Position numbers and translations under genes: made by a program. This document shows positions 1-6,992 of a stretch of DNA of 64,000 nucleotides, one piece after another. This DNA comes from an uncultured Bacteroides sp. (GTDB taxonomy: Bacteria; Bacteroidota; Bacteroidia; Bacteroidales; Bacteroidaceae), in assembly GCA_944321465.1 (NCBI GenBank), contig CALULL010000006.1, positions 1-64,000 on the forward strand. The letters run 5' to 3'. Every line of letters starts with the position of its first letter. The stretch's first letter is position 1. The notes beneath the pieces were generated by a model. The model was not told the origin of the DNA, did not search any database, and saw only the letters and a list, made by a program, of their open reading frames with translations.

Positions 1-470
1 ATTGAAAGTTGTATATCTCCACCTGTCACTTCCCATGCACTACCATATACAACTGTTCCTTGATGGACTTCTGCCATTAAAGCAGTATTGGAATCAGAAA
101 GGGCTGGATTTTTTTCTTTTGAGATAGACGGCTTACCATATTTACGAGTATACAAATCTTTATAGTAGTCATAGGTGTTAACGAGAGTATTCCATTCTCC
201 GCTCGGCTCAAACAAAACAACTACAGCAAAAACATTTTTCCCATCGTCTGTAGCAGTTACACCTACAGTCGCTTCACGGCCAGTAAAATCTCCTGTAAAC
301 AAAGAAATATTGTTTTCCTGCCCGATAGAAGTAAATCCTTTGGTTTTTAGTTTTTGACAAAACTCGGTCATGCTTCCTTCAATAGGAATCCCTTTGAATG
401 AAAGGTGTTCTTGTGCCATGATGTTAATAGCAGCTAAGAATACGGCTAAAGAGGCAAGAATCTTTTTCAT
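1..470 (-). CDS. secreted hypothetical protein, 3' end cut by window edge
   Basis: An open frame runs leftward from ATG at 470 to the window edge, so only the first 156 residues are visible. It opens with a signal peptide (MKKILASLAVFLAAINIMAQ), so the mature protein should enter the periplasm or cell surface. The mature part (EHLSFKGIPIEGSMTEFCQK and onward) has no motif I can name; small secreted proteins beginning this way are common in Bacteroides-like genomes. It is AT-rich like the next two genes and unlike the rest of the window, and it shares their orientation across a 65-bp gap. Function unknown. Confidence 0.8.
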   Translation of the reverse strand, partial: MKKILASLAVFLAAINIMAQEHLSFKGIPIEGSMTEFCQKLKTKGFTSIGQENNISLFTGDFTGREATVGVTATDDGKNVFAVVVLFEPSGEWNTLVNTYDYYKDLYTRKYGKPSISKEKNPALSDSNTALMAEVHQGTVVYGSAWEVTGGDIQLS

Positions 471-535
471 AATTTATAATGGTTGATTTGTTATAGTTAC
501 AAAATTACTCATTTTTAGCAATATAGCAAATTATT

Positions 536-1573
536 TTAGCAATAATCGTTAATTCCATCTTCACCATCCCATTCTAAACCTTGGGCTAATGTAAAAGCCT
601 TTCGTGCGCCCTGTTCCTCAAAGAATGTTTGTCCCTCGTGAATATATTTATCACCTTCAAATGACACAGTAATCAACGAGAATTTCTTGATGCCATCGTC
701 TGCATGGGTTCTGATTAAAAGGGAGTTCCCTTTCAAGGCGAAATCGTCAATATAATGAGTGGAATATTCATTCTTGGTAACGATAGCCCCTTTTTTAAGC
801 ACCTTGGAATATGTTTCCAATGGTTCTTCATCCCAACGAATTGGGCATAGCGGAAATTCTGTCGGTGTACGCCAATACTTTTGCATCGCAGTCGGTGATA
901 GCGATTCAGTCAGAATGTCTTGCTTGTATTCTACAGCAGAGAATTCTGATTGGTTACTGGGTACAGAACTGTACTTAGAAAATGGCTCAATGTGTTCGTG
1001 GCGTTTGGTCGATGCATAAATCCACTCGCCCATAGTACCATTGTTTGTGCTTGTTGGGGCAGATGGTGTTTCCGCCCATAATTTCAAGCGTTCATATGAG
1101 GCCTTTGCTTCCTCGGCAGAAACAGTCCGCATCCATGCAAACTTTGGGTTGTCATTGGCAAATTCCTGTATGATTGAAGGGTCGTTTATGAATGCTTCAA
1201 TACTCCCACATAGAAACTCTATTCTCTTTCTTGTAATAGGATTTAGCAAAACATTTTCCAACTTTGTTAACCACCTTAGATTTTGAGGGCGATTGTTTCG
1301 TCTATTGGTGTCTATATGGTCAACAACATGTTGGGGTGTAGGTGGCTCCCCTAAGAAAGCATAGGCAACAATGCGATGTACTCTTTCTCCGCCAATAATC
1401 ATATATCCAGTTTGTTCATTAGCTTTTCCGAATGTCCAAATATCATCTTCTTTCCTCACTCTTTTACCTATGCGAGAATGGCGCAATACCGCCCCATTGT
1501 CACGGACAGAATAGGTTTCACCTTTGTAGATGCAATCCTTAACCTCCTTATAATCATCCAATAAATTTCTCAT
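536..1573 (-). CDS. HNH endonuclease-like protein
   Basis: 345 residues. Residues 64-103 carry the homing-endonuclease type HNH fold: RVHRIVAYAFLG, then VVDHIDTNRRNNRPQNLRW, with H86 and N93/N94/N98 in the usual metal-binding and structural positions. The first 30 residues resemble a NUMOD4-type DNA-recognition segment. The C-terminal ~230 residues match nothing I recognise and exceed the usual size of free-standing HNH proteins, so they may carry a second function. Expected activity is metal-dependent DNA nicking or cleavage. It begins two bases after the stop of the upstream regulator gene, implying co-transcription and coupled translation. Base composition and proximity to a tRNA suggest acquired DNA; the target is unknown. 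Confidence 0.8.
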   Translation of the reverse strand: MRNLLDDYKEVKDCIYKGETYSVRDNGAVLRHSRIGKRVRKEDDIWTFGKANEQTGYMIIGGERVHRIVAYAFLGEPPTPQHVVDHIDTNRRNNRPQNLRWLTKLENVLLNPITRKRIEFLCGSIEAFINDPSIIQEFANDNPKFAWMRTVSAEEAKASYERLKLWAETPSAPTSTNNGTMGEWIYASTKRHEHIEPFSKYSSVPSNQSEFSAVEYKQDILTESLSPTAMQKYWRTPTEFPLCPIRWDEEPLETYSKVLKKGAIVTKNEYSTHYIDDFALKGNSLLIRTHADDGIKKFSLITVSFEGDKYIHEGQTFFEEQGARKAFTLAQGLEWDGEDGINDYC

Positions 1574-1575
1574 TA

Positions 1576-2202
1576 TTACCTCCTTCCAAATCTGTCATAG
1601 GTTTCAAAAGCTAACAGCAAGACTTTTCTCCATTCGTCTTGTGTCTTGTAATCCAGCTTCACATTTACACAGACTGACCCATAGACGACATTAGTGCAGA
1701 CTTCGACTTCACAATTATTCGTGCTGTCGTGGACTACTCCAATAGGAAGCGCAAGGTTTTTGCCGATTCGCTCTTGGAGAGTGTCTCCGATGGTGAAAGT
1801 TATGAAATAGTCAGGCAATCCAAAATCTGGTGTAGCACAATCTTCATAGCCAGGTTCGTCCAATTTACAGAAGATAATTGTAGACGGTTTTCCCAATTCT
1901 CGCAATATATTCGGTACGACCCCAAAGAATTGTGATACTGCCTTTTGCTTTTTTACATCAGCCCCACTCATTTCTTCTTCATTTATCAATTCAAGGTCAT
2001 CGGCAAGCTCTTTGAAAAAGTTCCGCCTTAAAACCTTTGATATTTGTTTAAGCTGTACGATGTCAATTTTGCTGCGCTTGAATATGTCATACACATTGTT
2101 CCTTTGGCAGCAAATCAATCGTGCAAACTCTGTGATTGGAATTTGTTGTTTCCTCACCTCCTTTTCGATGAGTTTGCCAATGGTTAATTTTTCACTTTCC
2201 AT
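1576..2202 (-). CDS. XRE-like helix-turn-helix protein
   Basis: 208 residues. Residues 18-45 (KQQIPITEFARLICCQRNNV and onward) form a helix-turn-helix of the Cro/XRE kind, followed by a second helix (IDIVQLKQISKVL). The C-terminal 120 residues, including GLPDYFITFTIGDTLQERIG, are unassigned and could be a ligand-binding or partner domain. It is first in a two-gene unit with the HNH gene, 2 bp apart, which resembles regulator/effector pairs on small mobile elements or defence loci. Likely role is transcriptional control of this unit; the dyad repeats upstream at 2422-2484 are candidate operators. Function is inferred from the N-terminal fold only. Confidence 0.7.
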   Translation of the reverse strand: MESEKLTIGKLIEKEVRKQQIPITEFARLICCQRNNVYDIFKRSKIDIVQLKQISKVLRRNFFKELADDLELINEEEMSGADVKKQKAVSQFFGVVPNILRELGKPSTIIFCKLDEPGYEDCATPDFGLPDYFITFTIGDTLQERIGKNLALPIGVVHDSTNNCEVEVCTNVVYGSVCVNVKLDYKTQDEWRKVLLLAFETYDRFGRR

Positions 2203-2421
2203 ATTGCATAATATTTATGGATACAAAGTTACAGAACAAAATATACGCAAAGAAGAAATAGGTGTATCATGTTATTGTGCATAATGTATTAATTTCAAGA
2301 ATACTCAATAATTCCTCGACAAGTTATTGCGGTCTTATCTTATCCCTTACACGAATAATCGCAGCGATTTATTAAAAAGCTAGATTTAGCCACTCTCTCT
2401 ATTTAAAAATCTATAAAAACT

Positions 2422-2484
2422 CTCTGTAATTTCATGGAATTACAGAAGGTCACTATTACAGAGTTTCGCTTCAAAAAGGTCACT
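2422..2484. repeat. cluster of dyad and direct repeats next to the tRNA
   Basis: CTGTAATT (2424-2431) and AATTACAG (2438-2445) form a perfect 8-bp dyad around 6 bases. ATTACAGA recurs at 2439 and 2455 (16-bp spacing). AAGGTCACT recurs at 2446 and 2476 (30-bp spacing). The density of repeats in 63 bp suggests a protein-binding region, either an operator for the XRE-like protein or a recombination core at the tRNA-proximal edge of acquired DNA. Confidence 0.55.
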
Positions 2485-2496
2485 GTATAAAAGAAA

Positions 2497-2524
2497 AAGC
2501 ACTTGCGATTTCTCGTAAGTGCTT
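2497..2524 (-). terminator. terminator of the CAU tRNA
   Basis: On the minus strand an 11-bp stem (AAGCACTTACG paired with CGCAAGTGCTT, one G-T pair) is followed by TTTTTCTTTT, 12 bp past the tRNA 3' end. Confidence 0.75.
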
Positions 2525-2535
2525 GATTTTTAATG

Positions 2536-2609
2536 TGGACCAGCCAGGGCTTGAACCTGGGACCTCCAGATTATGAGTCTGTTGCTCTAACCAACTGAGC
2601 TACAAGTCC
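2536..2609 (-). tRNA. tRNA with anticodon CAU (elongator Met or Ile2)
   Basis: 74 nt on the minus strand. The D arm (AGCTCAGTTGGTTAGAGC), the anticodon loop CTCATAA in a CAGA/TCTG stem, and the T arm CCAGG-TTCAAGC-CCTGG are all present. The anticodon is CAU, so it is either elongator tRNA-Met or a tRNA-Ile whose C34 becomes lysidine; sequence by eye does not decide. The acceptor stem carries a G-U pair and an apparent U-U mismatch at position 6-67. CCA is not encoded: the discriminator A is followed by CATT. Confidence 0.9.
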
Positions 2610-2638
2610 GATGCATCTCTTTCTCTAAGAAAGGTGGG

Positions 2639-2647
2639 GCAAAGGTA
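2639..2647 (-). promoter_or_regulatory. -7 box for the CAU tRNA
   Basis: Minus strand reads TACCTTTGC, a match to the Bacteroidetes TAnnTTTG box, 30 bp upstream of the tRNA. Confidence 0.65.
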
Positions 2648-2710
2648 CGGATTACTGTTGGAATATGCAAATGTTTGAGAGGTAAAAATGTGGGGAAGGG
2701 CTGGAAAGTA

Positions 2711-3004
2711 TCAAAACTTGTATTTTCTCCGGGGATTTTTGGGAAACCAGCCTTTCTTGACGCGCTCTTCCTGCTCGAACAGCTCCTTGATGGTCCAGAA
2801 GGAGGAGAAGGCGAAGACGCCCAGCAGCGAGGAGGCCAGCAGGTTGTCCGTACATAGCGAACCTGCTATGCCGCCTATGCCGAGCAGCAGGAATAGCCAC
2901 CAGCAACGTGCGCCCCAGTAATATTCTGCCTTCACTACCACCGGATGAAACAAGCCGATGATTAGAAACGTGCATACGCCTATGATAAGTCCTGTGTACT
3001 GCAT
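2711..3004 (-). CDS. DUF4491 family membrane protein
   Basis: 97 residues with three hydrophobic helices (about 5-22, 33-52 and 55-70) joined by short loops; the C-terminus is basic (KKGWFPKNPRRKYKF) and probably cytoplasmic. Length and the pattern MQYTGLIIGVCTFLIIGLFHPVVVKAEYYWG fit the uncharacterised DUF4491 family of Bacteroidetes, split here as two phrases: MQYTGLIIGVCTFLIIG and FHPVVVKAEYYWG. The start is the first ATG, 36 bp after the Lrp-family gene, so the two form an operon. No function is established; co-transcription with an amino-acid responsive regulator hints at a transport or sensing role, which is inference. Confidence 0.8.
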   Translation of the reverse strand: MQYTGLIIGVCTFLIIGLFHPVVVKAEYYWGARCWWLFLLLGIGGIAGSLCTDNLLASSLLGVFAFSSFWTIKELFEQEERVKKGWFPKNPRRKYKF

Positions 3005-3040
3005 GTCCTTATTTTGGGTGTACCGATGTGTTTCTCTGCC

Positions 3041-3511
3041 TTAGCTTTCGGGTTCGGGGCAGATGGGGATTTCCTTCTTTATGCTTTGCTCCAGCGAGAT
3101 GAGCGTTTCGGTTGAAGTTACGCCGGGTATCTCCTGCATCTTGTTGTTGAGCAGGTCCATGAGGTGCTCGTTGTCGCGTGCATATACTTTGGTCAGCATG
3201 GTGTAGGGGCCGGTGGTGAAGTGGCATTCTACTATCTCGGGTATCTTCTTCATTTCGGCCACGACGGACTTGTACATCGAGCCGCGTTCCAGCTTGATGC
3301 CCACATACGTGCATGTGCTGTAGCCCAAGGACTTGGGGTTGACATGATAGCCCGAGCCTACGATGACACCGAGGTCTATAAGGCGTTGTACCCGTTGGTG
3401 AATGGCTGCGCGGGACACGCCGCATTCTGTCGCTACGTCTTTGAACGGTATGCGGGCGTTTTGGGATATTATTTCCAGTATTTGTCGGTCGAGGTTGTCA
3501 ATCTTTTCCAT
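3041..3511 (-). CDS. Lrp/AsnC family transcriptional regulator
   Basis: 156 residues from ATG at 3511 (MEKIDNLDRQILEIISQNAR). The N-terminal helix-turn-helix contains DVATECGVSRAAIHQRVQRL; the C-terminal half, including ECHFTTGPYTMLTKVYARD, is the RAM effector-binding and oligomerisation domain. Such proteins form dimers to octamers that respond to amino acids. A longer reading frame would start at a TTG at 3544, but the promoter box at 3552-3560 would put the transcript start almost on it, so the ATG at 3511 is preferred. It leads an operon with the DUF4491 gene. Confidence 0.92.
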   Translation of the reverse strand: MEKIDNLDRQILEIISQNARIPFKDVATECGVSRAAIHQRVQRLIDLGVIVGSGYHVNPKSLGYSTCTYVGIKLERGSMYKSVVAEMKKIPEIVECHFTTGPYTMLTKVYARDNEHLMDLLNNKMQEIPGVTSTETLISLEQSIKKEIPICPEPES

Positions 3512-3551
3512 AAGCAAACTTGTGTAAGTTCTCTTTTTCGCCAAATGGTAA

Positions 3552-3560
3552 GCAAATATA
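3552..3560 (-). promoter_or_regulatory. -7 box for the Lrp-family gene
   Basis: Minus strand TATATTTGC matches TAnnTTTG and predicts a transcript start near 3545, giving a ~34-nt leader to the ATG at 3511. Confidence 0.65.
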
Positions 3561-3693
3561 GGGCTTTATTTTATTTTATCTATGGAAAGGCAAGAAAAAG
3601 TGTTGCTTGAGGGTAGAAAAGCCTGCATTCTGGCATTTTTTTGCGTGTTTTCCTGTCTCGGAGGCTGCTTGTGCGGCTTTTGGGAAACAGAAA

Positions 3694-3742
3694 GTGCCGG
3701 AAGACGGCTGCCTTTGCGCGAGGCGGGCTGTGCTTCCGGCAC
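3694..3742 (-). terminator. hairpin after the FKBP operon
   Basis: GTGCCGGAAG (3694-3703) pairs with CTTCCGGCAC (3733-3742). On the minus strand the stem lies 35 bp past the FKBP stop and is followed by a T-rich tract (TTTCTGTTT). Confidence 0.6.
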
Positions 3743-3776
3743 CAAGGGGAGGTTTGTGTCGTAGAGTCTTGCCGCT

Positions 3777-4643
3777 TTACTTCTCAATGCTCAGCAGTTC
3801 TACCTCGAACACCAGTGCGGAGAAAGGCGGGATGTTGCGGTTGCGGTCGTTGGCGCCGTAGGCCAGCTCTTGCGGGATGTAAAGTTCCCATTTCGAGCCT
3901 ACGGGCATCATTGTCAGGGCCTCGGTCCAGCCTTTTATTACCTGGTTGGCACGGAAGGTCGAGGGTTGTTTGCGTTTGTACGAGCTGTCAAACTCTTTGC
4001 CGTCGATGAGCGTGCCACGGTAGTGTACCTTCACGCGGCTCGAGTCGGTGGGCACTGCGCCGTTGCCTTTCTTCAGCACCTTGTATTGCAGGCCGCTGGG
4101 CAGTGTCACTACGCCTTCTTTGTTCTTGTTCTCGGCCAGGAATTTCTCGCCGGCTGCCTTGTTGTCGGCGTATTTTATTTCGAGTTGTTTGGTGTGTATT
4201 TCATCCGTCTTCTTGCTCATGTAGCTGTTGGCGGTAGATAGGCTCATCGTTTTGTAGTCGCGCAGCGCGCCGGCCACGAAGCCTGCCAGCAGGTTGTCGC
4301 GGCTTATGGTCTTGGTCGAGTCGCCTGCGAAGAGCTGGCGGTTGATTTGTTCGTACCAGTCGTTGCTTACCATCTGGCCTATCTGCATACCGATGATGCG
4401 GGCTGCGTCGGATTTGCTGGTGCGTGATGCGCCTTCGTTAAATCCTTTGATGAAATCGCCTATCTGGGCCGAGTCGATGCCCATTCTTCTCAGATAGGTG
4501 TCCAGGCCCTGTGTGCGTGCCATGCCTACGGAGTAGGACAGCGAGTCGATGTCTGTTTTCAGGTCGGCCCGGGGGGCTTGTGCCGTGCACGATGCCAGGC
4601 CGGCGGCGGCTACGATGGCCGCCATGATTGTTACTTTTTTCAT
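3777..4643 (-). CDS. FKBP-type peptidyl-prolyl isomerase lipoprotein
   Basis: 288 residues from ATG at 4643. The N-terminus has a lipobox (AAGLASC, Cys19), so the protein should be lipid-anchored in the periplasm or outer membrane. Residues ~40-150 form the helical FKBP_N dimerisation domain (SYSVGMARTQGLDTYLRRMG). The C-terminal ~100 residues are the FKBP domain: VKVHYRGTLIDGKEFDSS, VIKGWTEALTMMPVGSKWEL and IPPFSALVFEVELLSIEK contain the expected active-site aromatic and hydrophobic residues. It catalyses proline cis-trans isomerisation in envelope protein folding. It lies 53 bp downstream of a second FKBP gene, so the pair is probably one operon. Confidence 0.93.
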   Translation of the reverse strand: MKKVTIMAAIVAAAGLASCTAQAPRADLKTDIDSLSYSVGMARTQGLDTYLRRMGIDSAQIGDFIKGFNEGASRTSKSDAARIIGMQIGQMVSNDWYEQINRQLFAGDSTKTISRDNLLAGFVAGALRDYKTMSLSTANSYMSKKTDEIHTKQLEIKYADNKAAGEKFLAENKNKEGVVTLPSGLQYKVLKKGNGAVPTDSSRVKVHYRGTLIDGKEFDSSYKRKQPSTFRANQVIKGWTEALTMMPVGSKWELYIPQELAYGANDRNRNIPPFSALVFEVELLSIEK

Positions 4644-4696
4644 TTTGCTTATCGTTATTTTTGAAGTATTGAATTGCTTTGTGTGCTTGTCGTCCG

Positions 4697-5302
4697 TCAG
4701 GCGTTTTTCCTGGGCAATATCTTTTGCAGTTCCACCTCGAACACCAATGTGCTGTGGGGCGGGATGGCATCTCCTGCTCCTTGTGCCCCGTAGGCCAGTT
4801 CGGACGGCAGGTAGAGTTTCCATTTGGCTCCTTCGGGCATCAGTTGAAGGGCTTCTGTCCAGCCGGGGATGACTTGGTTGACACCAAACACGGCGGGCTG
4901 TCCGCGCTTCACCGAGCTGTCGAACAGCGTCCCGTCCGTCAGCATTCCTTCGTAGTGGCACTGCACGCGGTCGTACAGCGTGGCCCGTGGACCCGACGGG
5001 TTGCCTTCTTCGATGACTTCGTATTGCAGGCCGCTGGGCAGCGTCACCACCCCCGGGCGTTGCTTGTTGGCTTCAAGGAAACGTCGTCCGGCTTCTATGT
5101 TGGCCGCATGGGCGCGTGCTTCCAGTTCCTGAAAGTGGCGTGTGACGATTTCTTGCGCTTCTTTGTGGGTGATGGCGGTGGGCTTGCCTTGCAACACGTC
5201 GCGCACGGCTTGCGCGAAGTCGTCCACCGACATGTCTTTGGCTCCCATCCCCAACAGGTTTTGTCCTATGCCCAGACCCAGGGCGTAGCTTAGTTTGTCC
5301 AT
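4697..5302 (-). CDS. FKBP-type peptidyl-prolyl isomerase, no signal peptide
   Basis: 201 residues from ATG at 5302 (MDKLSYALGLGIGQNLLGMG). It has the helical FKBP_N part (1-100) and an FKBP domain (VQCHYEGMLTDGTLFDSS, VIPGWTEALQLMPEGAKWKL, IPPHSTLVFEVELQKI). Unlike its downstream neighbour it lacks any signal peptide and is likely cytoplasmic. The repeated architecture indicates an old duplication giving one cytoplasmic and one lipid-anchored isomerase in the same transcript. It is first in the operon, with a promoter box at 5340-5348. Confidence 0.93.
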   Translation of the reverse strand: MDKLSYALGLGIGQNLLGMGAKDMSVDDFAQAVRDVLQGKPTAITHKEAQEIVTRHFQELEARAHAANIEAGRRFLEANKQRPGVVTLPSGLQYEVIEEGNPSGPRATLYDRVQCHYEGMLTDGTLFDSSVKRGQPAVFGVNQVIPGWTEALQLMPEGAKWKLYLPSELAYGAQGAGDAIPPHSTLVFEVELQKILPRKNA

Positions 5303-5339
5303 GTGTATTCTTTCTTCTCTTTTGTTTTTCAAGCAAGGG

Positions 5340-5348
5340 GCAAAAGTA
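5340..5348 (-). promoter_or_regulatory. -7 box for the FKBP operon
   Basis: Minus strand TACTTTTGC matches TAnnTTTG and lies 38 bp upstream of the ATG at 5302. No clear -33 TTG. Confidence 0.6.
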
Positions 5349-5486
5349 CTTCTTTTCTTTGAATGAAGGCGTTTTTTGCATTTAATAATTATGAATAAGC
5401 CAAAAACATCTCTTCGTCTCTTATGGGAGGCGGTGCGATGGGGCCTCGGACGCGGCTGTAGCTGGCGGCGGGCTGGCCGTCGGGGG

Positions 5487-5574
5487 GCACAGGCGTGCCT
5501 GCCGGGTGGCTCTCCTTCGCTCCCTTGCGGGCATTCCTGTGCTACGTCGGTGGGACAGGTGTGCCTGCGGCAGC
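5487..5574. repeat. 22-bp repeat array, 4 units, overlapping a gene end
   Basis: Cores start at 5487 (GCACAGGCGTGC), 5509 (GCTCTCCTTCGC), 5531 (GCATTCCTGTGC) and 5553 (GGACAGGTGTGC), each 22 bp apart with 10-bp GC-rich spacers. Centres read GG, CC, CC, GG, so the outer units are inverted relative to the inner ones. The fourth unit and part of the third lie inside the 3' end of the leftward ATP-grasp-like gene. Confidence 0.75.
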
Positions 5575-6774
5575 GGTCTCCGGGGGCTTCCTGTCCGCCG
5601 TGAGAATGGCTTCCACGCAGGCCCGGTAGTGGCTGTCGGGGGCAACGCGCGTCAGCGTCAGGCGGCCTGTCAGCAGATGTCCGTCCAGCCATTGCGGCGG
5701 CTGGTAGAGGTCGTCTTGCCTGCAACGGTCGGCGAGTTGGGCGGTGGTGGGGCAGTAATCGATGAAGAAGCGGCCTGCGACTCCCGGGGCGAGCATCTGC
5801 CTCAGCCGGCTGGCCACGAGGCCCATGTTCATGCGCAGGTTGACCTCGACGAAGGGATATAGCTTATAGGCCGACGAGGCTGCGTCGCGGCACACCATCA
5901 TGTCCACGCCCAGCCAGCCCCGGTAGCCGTGCCGGGCGTAGTGCTCCAGGCACAGGGCTACGCGGTGGCGCACGCGCCTCAGGCTGTCCGGGCCCACGTA
6001 GCGCGCCAGGCGGGCCTCTATGTCGTCGTCGGGCAGCAGCCAGTTGCCCGTGTAGCCTCCGCGCTCGTTGGTGGTAAACAGGGAGTAGCCCGCAAAACGG
6101 GGCACGCAGTCGCTGCCGATGTGGAACTCCAGTGCGAAGTCCTCGGCCTTGTCGTACACGGGCGAGGCCACGATACAGCCCTGGGCTTGCAGCACGCGGG
6201 CGCACCAGCCCGCTATGGAGGGCAGGTAGTCGCCCTTGCACCAGCGCAGCCCCTTGCCGCTGCCCGACCACGGTGCCTTGAACACCACCGCGCGGCGGGC
6301 CTCGGCGTAGGCTTGGCACTGGGCGGGGGTGTGCAGCACTGCGCACTCGCCCGTGCAGGCGGGGTCGTCTTGCAACTTCCGCAGCCACTCTGCGGCCACG
6401 GGGCGGGCCGACAGTCGGCGGTAGGTGTCGAGGCGCGCGTCGTCGGGCATCAGGGTGGGGCGTATGCCCATGTCGGCAAGCCGTCGGCGCACGGCTTTGT
6501 TCCAGCCCCAGGGTTGCACGCCGTCGGCCTGGCAGTGGGCGGCATGTAGGTATGTCACTGCTTGCAGCCCCTGCGGCAGCAGGTGGCTCAGGCGGTCCAG
6601 GTGGCGGGCGTCGGCTTCCCGGGGCACCAGCACGGTGCTGCCCGGCTCGGCATACCAGGCGGGCAGCAGGGCCAGGTCGTGTGTCAGGCGGCAGGCGTTG
6701 GCCGGAGGGCGGTAGTACTCGGAGTTGTTTCCCAAGGCCAGGTCGGAGTCGGGGTTGAAGAGGTATAGGTCCAT
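5542..6774 (-). CDS. ATP-grasp-like protein of unknown substrate
   Basis: 410 residues from ATG at 6774 (MDLYLFNPDSDLALGNNSEY), the first ATG after the promoter box at 6803-6811. VVFKAPWSGSGKGL (163-176) resembles the nucleotide-binding loop and lysine of ATP-grasp enzymes; GYRGWLGVDMM (283-293) and VEVNLRMNMG (309-318) supply the late acidic and Asn magnesium ligands typical of that fold. No signal peptide, so it should act in the cytoplasm, probably as an ATP-dependent carboxylate-amine or thiol ligase. The substrate cannot be read from context. The last residues (AAAGTPVPPT) are encoded by a 22-bp repeat unit, suggesting a C-terminal extension captured from intergenic repeat DNA. Confidence 0.75.
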   Translation of the reverse strand: MDLYLFNPDSDLALGNNSEYYRPPANACRLTHDLALLPAWYAEPGSTVLVPREADARHLDRLSHLLPQGLQAVTYLHAAHCQADGVQPWGWNKAVRRRLADMGIRPTLMPDDARLDTYRRLSARPVAAEWLRKLQDDPACTGECAVLHTPAQCQAYAEARRAVVFKAPWSGSGKGLRWCKGDYLPSIAGWCARVLQAQGCIVASPVYDKAEDFALEFHIGSDCVPRFAGYSLFTTNERGGYTGNWLLPDDDIEARLARYVGPDSLRRVRHRVALCLEHYARHGYRGWLGVDMMVCRDAASSAYKLYPFVEVNLRMNMGLVASRLRQMLAPGVAGRFFIDYCPTTAQLADRCRQDDLYQPPQWLDGHLLTGRLTLTRVAPDSHYRACVEAILTADRKPPETAAAGTPVPPT

Positions 6775-6802
6775 GTGCGTGCTTCGTTTTGTTTCCCGGG
6801 GT

Positions 6803-6811
6803 GCAAACATA
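6803..6811 (-). promoter_or_regulatory. -7 box for the ATP-grasp-like gene
   Basis: Minus strand TATGTTTGC matches TAnnTTTG, 29 bp before the ATG at 6774; it fixes the start against longer upstream readings. Confidence 0.6.
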
Positions 6812-6919
6812 CGCATTTCTGCGGCTCGGCACCGGGGCGGGGGCGGCATTTTTCCTCTTTCCCAGCCTTCGTGCATGGCGTTTCGTCTCCTTCGGTGTCG
6901 GAATTGGCGGACGGGAAGG

Positions 6920-6950
6920 TTGCAGATGTTGGCCGAAACTTGTACCTTTG
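6920..6950 (+). promoter_or_regulatory. promoter of the secreted glycosidase gene
   Basis: TTG at 6920-6922 and TACCTTTG at 6943-6950 are 20 bp apart, the Bacteroidetes -33/-7 arrangement, 42 bp upstream of the ATG at 6993. Confidence 0.7.
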
Positions 6951-6992
6951 TCCCATTCTTAGCAAACGACATTAACAAACAGGACAATCTCA

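Larger units (their letters stand above)
2203..2535. other. AT-rich intergenic region with dyad and direct repeats
   Basis: No gene seen. The stretch lies between the leftward XRE-like gene and the 3' end of the leftward tRNA. It holds the repeat cluster at 2422-2484 and the tRNA terminator at 2497-2524. Confidence 0.6.

Noticed and set aside
2652-2975. 107-codon frame over the DUF4491 gene
   Set aside because: Shadow frame with arginine-rich composition; the DUF4491 frame has clear membrane helices.
3512-3544. TTG start adding 11 residues to the Lrp-family protein
   Set aside because: The promoter box at 3552-3560 would leave it almost leaderless and the family usually begins near the ATG at 3511.
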